64,000 bases of DNA, from the NCBI GenBank assembly GCA_036850595.1, contig CM072155.1:7443475-7507474 (forward strand), given 5' to 3'. Positions 1-10,893 of the stretch are shown here, one piece after another (within the stretch, counting starts at the first letter, position 1; each line of letters begins with the position of its first letter). Under the pieces are notes generated by a model. That model was not told the origin of the DNA. It did not search any database and was given only the letters and a program-made list of their open reading frames with translations. This stretch comes from Rhyacichthys aspro. Taxonomy: Eukaryota; Chordata; Actinopteri; Gobiiformes; Rhyacichthyidae. The position numbers and the translations under genes are program-made.

Positions 1-354
1 TTGTACAGTTGTAAACAAAAAAAGCATAATTTATTTGCTATGATTTGTGTTTTAAGTGCTTTGTTCGAGATGTAAAGAGACCCATGTGGATGTCAGAGCT
101 TTGTGTGCATATTTAGCATCCTTTGTCGCAGACCTTATTTATGCTACAAATCACTGCTGTGCTGGAGTGACAAGTCACTGTGCCACAATTTAAATGTTGC
201 TCAACAGTAGAGCACCACCTCTATGTGTTGCATGCTGTGCCCCTTTTAACTCCTCTGGAGCACATTTGCTATCATTAAATGTTAAAAATTACTAAATGCG
301 TTCAGTATTTTTTCCTTTTCAGTAAGCAGGTAGCAAATCATACAAATCCAACAC

Positions 355-360
355 TTTATT
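355..360 (-). terminator. Poly(A) signal of the cathepsin D-like gene
   Basis: TTTATT on the plus strand reads AATAAA on the minus strand, about 280 bases past the stop codon. This gives a short 3' UTR. Nothing gene-like is seen between here and the left window edge. Confidence 0.6.
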
Positions 361-640
361 TGATAAAACAAGAATACATTTTTTAAAACCACATTGATCA
401 TGTAAAAAAAAAAAAACCCAAAACAATCCAGTGTGCAATTGTTTTTGAAATGTGAAGATACAGAAAGCTAAAGAATGTGAGATGTTATACAACTTGGTTT
501 CTTTGTGCAGTTGATTTCCGAGCATGGCTTTTGATTATGACACTTTAAATCCTCATTTAAAGATGTCAGTAATAAAATGATTAACAGTAGCTGACAGAAT
601 GCATGTACCAAAGGAGGAGGTACATATACGTGATTTTCTT

Positions 641-3223
641 TTACTTAGCAGCGGCAAACCCTACGCGGTCTGTGTTCCTGTCAAACACTGTGTAGTACTT
701 CCCTATGAACACATCCCCAAGGATCCACAGGGGGCCTGCAGGAGGTGGGATATCCATGGCCATGAACCCTGACAGACAGATGGATACTCCTCTCTGAGAT
801 TCCTGCATTAGACCATAAGAATCAGTTTTGATAAGGTTAAACAACAAAATGTGGGCAGTGTATTTGATTTCTGGATTCATACCTTCATGACATAGTCCTC
901 TCCAGTCAGGTTATACATCTTTCCTCCAATGTTAAAGGAAACAACAGGGAGAGATGGGATCCTCTTACAGTCAATCATGTACTAGAGGGGAAGGAGAGTG
1001 AAAAGATGTTTAAATGCCTCTTAAAGGGTTACGGTCAGACCATAGTTAAGTCAGAAGAAGATCACAACATTTACCTCTCCCATTATCAAAGGCAGTGCCC
1101 CAATGGCTTTGTGCAGCGCTCTGATTTCCTCCACAGGGCCAACAATTAGAGATGTTCCCGTGTCAACGATAGCTTGGCAACTAGTCTTGCAAAGAGTCAG
1201 CTGACTGCCCACTTCAATTCTATTGAAAAATACAGGGGGATGTTTTATCAATGGCACTTTTCTATTTGATACATTCTAATTATACTGATGTCAATTTCCT
1301 GTCATGTTTTGTTCAAAAGAATTGGAATCTGATTAACCACACATATTTCTGTTCCTCCTCATGTAATGTAAAGGTACAAAGAGTTTCATGTTACCCAGTC
1401 ACTTCAATCTGCCAGTAGGCTTTTCGAGTGACATTGACGTAGTTGAGCTCTCCGGTGTAGTACTGCGGATCAGTTCCTCCCAGGATCAACTCTCCACCTA
1501 CTGCTGCTGATGGATCTCTTAAAGCATGTGACAGTTAAAAAAAAAGGACACGGATGAAGAAAGGCTGTGTTAAACAAGCGACAAACAAACAAGCAACACC
1601 TCTAAGACAGACACCAACCTGCTTATGTAAAATGAGAAGATATTCTGTGGCAGCAGTTTGGAGGCCATGGCTGTGTCAAACACTGGAGTGACTTTAGATA
1701 CAGAAATCGAAGGATAGGCCATGCCCAAGACTCCATCAAAACGTGCAACTGCGAATGTGATACCGGGCTGCTTCACTGCTTCACCAAACTGCTGCTTTGG
1801 CACAGACAAGCCGGCTACCTGAGAGCACAGGAAATGGATATCAGCTCTAATACAAACAGAAAATAGAACATTTAATCAAAAAAATGTGATTGGTGTGACC
1901 ACTATAAACCAGGAATGCAGTTCAACAAAGGGCTGTGTGAAAAGGGGGCACGTGGTTGACAATCACTCCAACTCACAGAGACTGTGTCGCCACTTATAAA
2001 GCCAGACAAGCTGCCTCTGCCGTACCGGATGGAGAACTGTGTGCCATTCTGAACATAGGTGCTTGACTTTTTCGAGTTATAGCGACGATGAACCCCTAAT
2101 GAAAAGTATGACCACAATGTCAATGCACTTTGAAAAAATACTCCTACCTTTTACAGCATTGCACAACAGTAAAATGCATATAGGTTAAAGCTTATGTTTT
2201 TAATTGTTTTTTTGTGTAAAATGTTATCTTTAACCTACGCTAAAATGCTGACATGCATACTTCATTCCCACTAGAACAAAAAGGCTCATGTTTAATTGTG
2301 AATGTGAGCATAAACTTACAGCAGGCCACGTCAAAAAAGGAGCAGTGGATGGAGGGTACCCAGAGGTTGGATGAGCCTGTGTCAAACAGCACGGTGAATT
2401 CTTGAGGAGGGGTGCCGATGCTAATTGCTCCATAGTACTGAGCCTGTAAAGACAGAGAGAGACTGCCTTACATCTGCGCCTTAGCTATTGAACATTTTTA
2501 CATTTTCCCAAATCTTCAAGGCGGTAAATGCAATATGAAAAACTACCAAGCACAAAACAGCCATTATCTCACAATGTGGGTGCAAGTCTAATATTTACTT
2601 TATGAAACACTGACTTTTTAAGATAAGGTTTCACAAATGCACTTCTCACTTTGGGACTTGTGTTTAAGAAGACTTGTAACTCTCTACTTCCTGGGTAAAA
2701 TGTACTATTGGATTATATTTTAAACTTGCATACATCCATGAAGTTGGTCAACCTCTCCACTGGCAGGTTTGGAGAAGGAGACATGTCAAATGAAGTTTTG
2801 GCCAACGCTCTTAGTTCCTCCAGGGACTTGCCATTGTCGCTCATGAGGCGACGTAAGCTCCGGGTTTTATGAAGGGGAACCCTGAAAAATAAAACACACA
2901 TTCAACTAAATACAAGAGGCGAGGTGCGATGCTCACTTCCTTATAAAGTAACGGAACCAGCATGCAATAACCACACAGCAGCATAAGTTTGCACCAGTGT
3001 CATACGACCGCTTACATTAATTAGACACACGTGAGGCTAATTAACTTTACGCTATAGGACATAATTAGCTTACGCAGTCGCTTACTTCTTCCTACAGCAA
3101 AGAAGTAAAATAATATTAAATAATGTTGCAAATTCTAAGAGTCAGCAAACATTACCTTATGATGGCTGAAGTCAAGGTTAGCTGCAGCACACAGACTACA
3201 AAAAGTAACACAAGCCGAGTCAT
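641..3223 (-). CDS. ctsd: Cathepsin D-like lysosomal aspartic protease, complete
   Basis: Nine coding exons (minus strand, 5' to 3'): 3223-3156, 2881-2734, 2443-2320, 2095-1977, 1818-1619, 1517-1395, 1219-1075, 981-883, 802-641. They join in frame to 395 residues, close to the family's usual 390-410. Residues 1-19 form a hydrophobic signal peptide, followed by a basic propeptide (PLHKTRSLRR). The two catalytic aspartates sit in FDTGSSNLW (about D93) and VDTGTSL (about D280). The C-terminal signature DIPPPAGPLWILGDVF is typical of cathepsin D rather than pepsin or renin. Candidate N-glycosylation sites are NGT and NLT. Family knowledge: endo-lysosomal acid protease that matures by propeptide removal. 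The gene lies head-to-head with the apol gene. Teleosts can carry more than one cathepsin D-like gene, so which paralogue this is remains open; a nothepsin-like paralogue is less likely. Confidence 0.93.
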
Positions 3224-3229
3224 CTTCTC

Positions 3230-3400
3230 TCTCTGCTACAGGCACCCTAATGTTTCTGTCTCAATCACTATTTGATGTGACGCAGTCGGCTAGATAAGCT
3301 CACTTCGGCAAAGTCCGTCCATAATCGTTTTACTCCGCCATGACTCTTTCTGATTGGTGGAAAATACCCAAGAGCTGTTCCTATTGGTCGAAAGATGTTG
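3230..3400 (-). promoter_or_regulatory. Probable promoter of the cathepsin D-like gene (two CCAAT boxes)
   Basis: Two ATTGG motifs at 3353-3357 and 3383-3387 read CCAAT toward the minus-strand gene and lie 130-165 bases upstream of its start codon. No TATA box is evident. The spacing fits a housekeeping-type promoter. The transcription start is inferred, not seen. Confidence 0.45.
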
Positions 3401-4380
3401 TCGTCATCTTTACAAGAAATGGCGCCCCCGAGAGTCTCGTGTTGTTTTGACAGAGTGAGGTAGGTAGGCCAACAGTAACCGTGGGTGAAAGTAAAAAAAA
3501 AGAAAAAAAAGAAAAGGTTTTATAATTTAGCCTTCTTGGACTGGAGGACACAACTGGACAACCACAATAAGAAAGGCAGGCAGTTAGGTTATTAGCTATT
3601 TTTTTTGGCTAGGTGCTCATCTGCTATTATGATATGCTATTATTATTATTATTATTATTGATTTTTTTATACCAATATAGAAAAGAAACAATTATATGAC
3701 AACTATTTTATGTATTGCTTTATCAGCTCTTCAATCTGAAAGCAAGGGTCATTTTACACAAATAAGGAAGTGGCCTAATTTGCATAAATACAGTGCACTT
3801 AAGTGTGAATTCAACATTTTGAAACAACTGGTGGAGTGTATGGCCAACCCAAACATCAAAAACATGTCAGTGAGTCACCTAAACTACCTTTTAACGAACC
3901 TTTTCCGACCGATGACAAAGCTTGAAAGCAGTCAGTCAAACACAGACACTGACTGGGCCTGTTGGACCTGTTCAGATAAAATTTTTTACCCAGCACATAA
4001 AAGAACTGCATGTACATAGACAACAAATAGAAAAAAAAACACCTATTTGTTACAGTACACACCCCTAAGTGACATTTAATTTGACTGAACTGGTTCTTTG
4101 CCAAATAAAAGTTGTGTTGGTTTAGCTTTGATTGAATGGTCATGGTTAAGAAAGACTCCGAAGAAAGACTCACAGCTGTGCATGTCTGAACTTTCTTATC
4201 TGCAGTTATGCACATATGAAGTTAAAAATGGGAAACAACCCTTACGTTTATTGGGGAGCTCCAGGTATACACACCTTTCTGGATGTTGACAGAATGACAG
4301 GCAGAGAGAGAGAGAGAGACAAAAAGAGTGGGAGGAGCACCCATCTTTGGCATGTGTGGACTAACCAGAACACTGTCATG
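3400..4380. other. Intergenic region between ctsd-like and apol genes
   Basis: No coding exon could be supported here. It holds a short ATT microsatellite (about 3639-3659) and a GA run (about 4303-4319). ORFs of about 100 codons on both strands overlap each other and resemble no known protein. Confidence 0.6.
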
Positions 4381-4865
4381 TTGCTGCTGTATTGAAACAA
4401 CATGGACTAGTTAAAGAAGACTTTCAGACTGGAGTATGACGGTAGGAGCCATGTCGTTTATTTGTCATCTATCAAAAGCATTATGTATTATTGTTCTATG
4501 TAGAGTTAAGGCCGCATGTGTCAAGTTTAGCTTCACAAAATGGACAGCATGACTTTATTAAAGGAAAGACGTAGAAGATTTACAGTATGTCTGGTATTAG
4601 CATGTAATATAATGTAATAATTTCTGATTTTGTTTACAATTTTGAACTAATAACCACTGTCTCGTAGACTCTCAAAAAACATTACATTTGATTAATAAAT
4701 ACACATACCTTTTTCTGACCCAATTTAAAGCATTTTTATTTTGTCAAATATGAAATACTTATCACCGGCTTGCATCATACTAAACTATGGTTGCAATTAT
4801 GAATACATGTTTATTTGTTGTAATATTTTGATTCCATAAACCCATCAGGATCATTAAACTGCACA

Positions 4866-7800
4866 ATGACCTCTGGTATAACAAGCTCTTACACCACACT
4901 ACAGCCTGTCAGTGAGGACCCAGACACACTGAAGGTATGTCCAAACGATGCACGCTACTATCTGCATGTTATCATCATACTTTAAATCTATCTTCACAAT
5001 ATCTGAGATCTTACTCTTGTGTAATGTGTAATAACATCTTCATGACATGAATATGAATGCATAATTAATGAAATGTTTAAAGCTCATCACCTGTTTTATT
5101 TTGGAAACCTGCTAATATATTGACTTTTTTGCTTTTTTCAGCCTGATCTCACAGAAGAAAGCATTTCTGAGGTCAAAGCCAGGCCTGTGCCTCGTCCCAG
5201 GTCTAAAATAAAACACAATGATGAACGTATTGAGAGTGATATTGTCTCCTCTACAGGTCAAACAGACAACGGATCAGTGAGTGAATATTATTTAGCAAAT
5301 GTTTGCTGTCATTGAATATTGGGTGTACCAACTCATTTTCTTGCTTTGTCAAAAGAACACACAAAATAGTAACGATGATTACTGTGAGAGTCCTCAACCA
5401 AAACCCAGTCCTCCAGGGAGCACTCATGAGATGGGCAGTGATGCCACAGTGCCAGCTGATGTAAGTAAACACTGCACGAATGTATGTATTGATTTATATG
5501 ATGATGTCGAGTAGTGAGAAGATGGTAATAGCTTGGACAATGCTGTAAAGATGTACTCCTTTATCATTTCTTCCTTGTAGAATTTGAATAAAAATGAAAT
5601 AAAACGGTCCTCTACTCTACCCCGGCCTAAGCGCCCCCCTCCTCCTTCTGTCTATTACGGTCGGCTTGTTTCTACACTTAAGTTAACGCCTACGGTAAGT
5701 ATATCTGACAAAAAGCCATACACTACCACTATTGAAAACAGTACCTAATTGAGTGTTGTTTGTGTCATATTTTTCACATGGTTTGACATGTTTTCTTAAA
5801 AAGACCTCGGACAATGAGGACTACCAGGAATCCATTGACTCTTCTGCAAGCTCCAACCAACAATCCCCAGTCTCACTAGGTCCATCAGACGAACAGGAGA
5901 ACCTTTTTGGGATATATCGCCCTACGGTAGGATCCTATATTCACAGTGTCACAGGTATTTATAGGTCAGTCAATGGAAAGTATTCTTTGTATTTCTAATT
6001 TCTCAAACAGAAATGATTTTTCTTTTGTTGATTTAAATCTGCACTGTGCAAACTTGAAACAGCGTTCCTCTTTTGAAATTGCAGACTGAGGACAGTGAGA
6101 AACCTGCAGTTCCACCTCGCCCCCCTCAACCCAAGCAGCCCTATATCTCTTCTGCATCGTTGGCCTCTCAGGTATGACAGGCACTTTAAAGCTAACAATT
6201 ACAAGGGAAGACATATTGTCAACAAGTGCCAAAATACCACAGGTATATATTTCACATTGAAACTGAGACAAATAGAATAAAACAGATTTTTTTCTATTTG
6301 TACTTTGAACACTGCTTGAAACGCCAAACAGAATATGCTACATTTATCAACAACAGTTATTACCATTAGCTATTGATGTAATCACATCAGGTCCAGATGA
6401 TAAAAATATGTTTTATATTGTTAATTATATACAACTCTTTATAATTACTCATGCATATGTTTTTTGTTTGTTACAGAGCAGACCACCACCACCTTCCTTC
6501 AGTCCCCCACCTCCACCATCTGAGAAGGATCCATTGTACAGTGAGATACAGTTTCCATCTTATCTGCATGTTCTACCTGAACATGATGAGGAGATGGTGA
6601 ATAACAAGGCTGTTGGAAGCAAAAATGTATGAATTTAGACCCTTTTACAATAAATACACATCTGTGGTTGAATAAAATAATTTATTCATTCATTATTTTA
6701 AATTTTCTTACAGTCACTTGGAAAGTCATCTATTAATTCTCGTTACTACTCACAACGCTCAAACACAGCATACACAGAGGTATATTCATAATCCTATATC
6801 TTGTTATCTTGAGTCACAGCTAAATTAACTGAGTAAAGTGACATTAAACCAATACTGTTACATTTGATCTTTTCCTTAGGAAATATTGGAAATGTTGAGG
6901 TGGTTGAAAATAGTGTCAAGTAAGTACATGGATTTCACTTTAGAATATGACTTGTGATGTGAAATATGACTATATCAGTTATGAAGATGTGTGCAGTTTG
7001 TAATCTATCTTTATTTGACTATTTCCACAGAGGCTGACATGGCTCCATCTTTGTATGGTGCCAGTTTAGAAGAAGAAATCAGGTAACAGAAATACTGTAT
7101 ATGCATACTTTGAGTGTCTGAAAAGGATGTGTAAATAAAAAAATTAAAACTTTCTGGTATAAAAGACCTTTTTTTGCCAACATACTTAACAAAGACATAT
7201 ACCCCACAGATCATTTCATCAGACGGCCCAGAACGTGAAGAAGGCCCTACGCCTCTTTAACCTTCTCATGATGAAACGCAATGAAGCACTACGGGACCAC
7301 ATTTCAGAGCTCACCTCCGTTTCTGAGGGTCTGGACAAAGCATTAAAAAAAAAGAAAACCATCAACATTGCTGGAGGCACTACAGGCGCTGTAGGAGGGG
7401 TCACTGCGGTGGTGGGCATCGCCTTGGCTCCAGTCACCATGGGGGCCTCGCTTATTGCCACAGCTGTGGGTGCTGGTATGGTAGCCTCTGCTGGGGGCGT
7501 GAGTGCTCATGTTGCCAAGGCCAACAAGAAACCTGTCACTAGAGATGCAGTTGAGGAGCTAATAAAAGACTACGCAGAGAAAGTTTTGGACATTGAACAT
7601 TGCTTGAATTTTATCCTCTCTGGCATGAATGAACTGCGGAGATATGACATTGCCAGGTTACAGAGGGCAGGAGCCCAGCTCGATGCACTGAAGGTAGCAC
7701 ACCTAACGCAGACAGTGTTTAATAACATCAACAATTTTAAGAGAAACCCAGTTGCAAACACAGGTGGAATGTCTTCAGAAAGACTGCTTCAGGGTTTTGT

Positions 7801-7951
7801 AAAAGAAATGGATCACTATTTTAAGGAAAAGGAAGAACAGAAGCTGAGAAAGTCTCAAAAGAGTAAGTTTTCTGGTCGAGTGCGATTACTTGCAGAAAAT
7901 CTTCAGGATGAACTGGATTGTTTAAATTATATGTGGGAACTGTTTAACTAA
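4866..7951 (+). CDS. Apolipoprotein L-domain protein with long proline/tyrosine-rich N-terminus
   Basis: Eleven exons join in frame to about 560 residues: 4866-4934, 5142-5276, 5356-5460, 5581-5694, 5804-5926, 6085-6171, 6477-6626, 6714-6779, 6880-6919, 7031-7082, 7210-7951. The last exon carries the APOL domain: an amphipathic helix, then a glycine-rich hydrophobic hairpin (GGTTGAVGGVTAVVGIALAP, then further small residues) and a helical C-terminal half. APOL proteins are intracellular or secreted membrane-active proteins linked to lipid binding, ion permeability and innate defence. The first ten exons, about 315 residues, are hydrophilic. They contain proline clusters (PAVPPRPPQP; SRPPPPSFSPPPPP) and acidic tyrosine motifs (DDYCES, EDYQES, DPLYSEI), suggesting SH3 or SH2 partners; that is inference. 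The acceptor at 5355 is weak and the donor at 6626 has an in-frame alternative near 6596. A non-coding first exon probably ends near 4441. No signal peptide is seen. Confidence 0.8.
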
Positions 7952-8070
7952 GACAACTATAGCCAACATACTGTGGCTATCTTTGTCCTTATTGTAAAAT
8001 AGAGATGTTATTATATAACTATATACTAATATACAATGATGTTTAAAACATTGTATGTATGTACTGATAA

Positions 8071-8076
8071 AATAAA
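8071..8076 (+). terminator. Poly(A) signal of the apol-like gene
   Basis: AATAAA about 120 bases after the stop codon, just before the atf4 promoter region. Confidence 0.6.
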
Positions 8077-8318
8077 CAGTTTATTATTCTTTTAAATGAC
8101 TTGTTTAAAACACAACATACCAAAAACCATGTTACTATTTAACATTTAGGTGGGTGGCACTATTTAATGTGGGAGGAGTAGAAACGAGGCTTCCGCGGAG
8201 GGATACCAGCCACAGCCACGCTTGAGCTCTAAAACACCATCGTTCCTCACTGTGCGCCATTTTCCTTCCGAAGATCAACAAACGAACAGCTTTGAAGCAC
8301 ATCGCTCTTTTTGCCGAA

Positions 8319-8330
8319 ATGGCAGTGTAA
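8319..8330 (+). promoter_or_regulatory. atf4 uORF1 (three codons)
   Basis: ATG GCA GTG TAA in the first non-coding exon, with a good context (CGAAATGG). Mammalian ATF4 uORF1 is also three codons long and acts positively: ribosomes translate it, keep scanning and reinitiate downstream. Its stop lies 78 bases before the uORF2 start, close to the mammalian spacing. Confidence 0.9.
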
Positions 8331-8408
8331 ACGTGTGCAGCGACTCAGCAGCAGCCCGCCAAACAGTGCATCCAGCCAGTGCACTGAAGTCATTTCTAAT
8401 TCAGCAAA

Positions 8409-9204
8409 ATGTCGTAAGTATTTTTTTATTATTATTTTTTTCTTGATAGCTGTCACTGTCTGGCCTACAGTAGGCCTCGTGGTGCTGACGATTACTGCGA
8501 GGTTACCGCGTCATACACAAAATCTGTTCATCTTAATTAAAATGTATTTAAAAAGAAAACATTTATTTGGTAGAATTTGGATTGAGTTTCAGATTATTTG
8601 TCATGAATCAATAACGTCACGTGTAAAATAGATTGTTTTTTATGTAAACTGACTCGCCACATTGTAGTCTGTATGTTACTGATTAAATAAAGCGAGTATC
8701 TTGTCACTTTTATGGTTTTTAACGCGATGTACTTCGAGTGCTAACGTGGCATTCGGAGCACTGCTGTTTCCTCTTTTGTGTTAAAATGGCGGCTTGTTGT
8801 AGGCGGATTTAGACAAGTATGGCAGTGTTATTGGGGGAGGGTGGCCTATTTGGAGACACTCTGACGTCAAAGTCATAAGGCTGTCGGCCCACGTGACCAG
8901 AGCAGGTGCATTGCAGTATTGGGGGCAGTATTGTGCCGAAAGTGTGCCTTGGCATTTTAGCTTCACCCTTTTCTAAATGCTGATCATGTTTTCACCAAGT
9001 TTATCTTATTTTTTCAGGTCCTTTAAGGAAACCCTCAGCACTGCTGTATTTGACAGCATAAAAGAGTTTGACGCTTTCCTGTTATTGTCACACACTCCCT
9101 TTGTGACCAACAACAGCCACTATGACCATGACGATGACAAGCTTACAGTTTGGCCTGGAAGACATGGAGGCCCTTCTCTGGGGGCCTTCCTCTCCCATGG
9201 CTGA
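8409..9204 (+). promoter_or_regulatory. atf4 uORF2 (63 codons, spliced, overlaps the atf4 start)
   Basis: The start codon is at 8409, five bases before the end of exon 1. The reading frame crosses the leader intron (8414-9017, GT-AG) and runs to TGA at 9202-9204. It encodes about 63 residues (mammals 59) and overlaps the first 83 bases of the atf4 coding sequence in another frame. By analogy with mammals it is inhibitory: when eIF2-GTP is plentiful, ribosomes reinitiate here and miss atf4; when eIF2alpha is phosphorylated, they scan past it to the atf4 start. Confidence 0.9.
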
Positions 9205-10538
9205 CCCCATGGGCTCCCTCTTTTTCCAACCTGACCAAGAAGAGCAACACGGAGGAAATTCATTTGAGGGGGCCGCATCACCTGCGTCGCCCCTCACCTC
9301 ATCACTGTCTTCTTCTTCCTCTCCTCCTCCCTTCTATTCTCCTCCTCCCTCGCCCCCCACCGACCTTCTTCGTGGGGACAAACCCGGGTCTGAGTCGGAC
9401 TTGCTTTCCATTTCCTGGTTGGACCATCCTGGTCAACTGAGATCCCACACAGTCTCAGATGATCGCAAAGGTAAGACTATAAATCTTATAAGTACTGAAA
9501 ACCACTGTTATTGTGGATACTTCACAGCAAGTGTTTTTGTTTTTGTCTACAGAGAACGCCATAGAGGACCTAGACTGGATGGCTGAGAGGGTAGATCTGA
9601 GTGAGTTTGACTTGGACTCTCTCATTGGTTCCTGCAGTCCTGCTGAAGACTCTCCAAGCTCTCCAGAAGACCTGCTAGCCTCTCTTGATTGCTCCATGGA
9701 GTTCGACTCCTTCCCAGTGACCGCTCCCTCATCCCCAGTGCATACCAGTCTTGCCTCTGCTTCACTTCCAGAAATAGATCCCTCCACACATTCCTCTGCC
9801 AGTCTCAATAACTCTACTGATCCTTCACTTGAACCTGCATCCCCCATTGACAGCCAGGAGGTTCCCTCCTCTCCCCCATATGTCCCAGAGCCCCAAGAAG
9901 AACTTGAAATAAAATCTGAGCCTGCGTCCCCAGAGCCTTCATCCCCTACCTACACCTTAGACCTGGGCAGTGAGGTGGATGTGTCTGAGAGTGAAGTGGA
10001 AATGACAGAGCCAAAGCCAGTGGTAGCTTCTGTCGTCCCCCAGATCCCAAGATTTGTAGTTTCCCTCTCACCAACCCGCATCGTCCTTGTGCTGGCTCCC
10101 AAAGAAGAGCTTGGCATCACCACCACTACCACTGTACCAGCAGCTACAGAGGTCACTGAGCCCTCCCCTGCAATAAGGTCCTCACGAAGCAGGCCCTACC
10201 CAGAGCCTAAGTACAAAGTCGGTCCATCCTCCCCCAGAGGCACTAGTGGTAAGGGCAAGTCCCCTCAGAGCACAGGTGAAGAGAGGGTCCAATTAAAAGC
10301 ACCAAGAGAAAAGAAGCTGAAAAAGATGGAGCAAAATAAGACTGCAGCCACTCGTTACCGACAGAAGAAGAGGGCTGAGCAGGACGCACTGCTGGAAGAA
10401 CATGCAGTGCTTGAGCGAAAGAATATGGAGCTGACGGAGAAGGCTGAATCCATGGCCAGAGAGATCCAGTACCTCAAAGAGCTGATGGAAGAAGTCCGAC
10501 TGGCCAGGATTAGGAAAGGGCTTAGTGCTGACCCCTAG
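9122..10538 (+). CDS. atf4: Activating transcription factor 4 (bZIP)
   Basis: Two coding exons (9122-9470 and 9553-10538, phase-1 junction) give 444 residues, longer than human ATF4 (351). The N-terminus has the conserved LEDMEALLWG-type start, then Ser/Pro-rich stretches. The conserved WMAERVDLSEFDLDSLIG segment spans the start of exon 3. The bZIP basic region (KKMEQNKTAATRYRQKKR) begins near residue 369 and leads into a leucine zipper. ATF4 is the nuclear effector of the integrated stress response, driving amino-acid synthesis, redox and transport genes, usually as a C/EBP heterodimer. The first ATG of a short ATG-rich run (9122) is chosen because of the uORF2 overlap length. No DSGxxS phosphodegron is visible, unlike mammalian ATF4. 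Teleosts have two atf4 co-orthologues; which one this is was not determined. Confidence 0.97.
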
Positions 10539-10887
10539 TGGTTAGATTGAATAATGACAAAGGGTGGAGTGTTGTATGACCTTCAGTGGACGAGTGAGAA
10601 TGTGGGCTCAGTGGATGCTTGGTGAATATTAGTATCTGTTATTAACACAGCATGTCTTTAAATCTTAATCCATTTTGAGATATTGTGTCCGACTTATTCT
10701 CTCCTGAATATCTAACTTGGTATTATATGGTATTTAATAGAGTAGATCTATAGACATGACTTTTCCATTCAGTATATCATTTTGGTGTTTGTTTAGTATC
10801 CTTGGACCTTTTCAAGTTTTTAGTGAAATGTCTTGTAATTTTTTAAATTGTGTGTTGTAGATATAACTGACCTTATGTATTAATCTC

Positions 10888-10893
10888 AATAAA
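10888..10893 (+). terminator. Poly(A) signal of atf4
   Basis: AATAAA 350 bases after the stop codon, in an AT-rich 3' UTR. Confidence 0.65.

Noticed and set aside
4436..4440. ATG at the end of the apol non-coding exon as the start codon
   Set aside because: After splicing to the exon containing 4866 it meets a stop after four codons; the ATG at 4866 opens the long frame.
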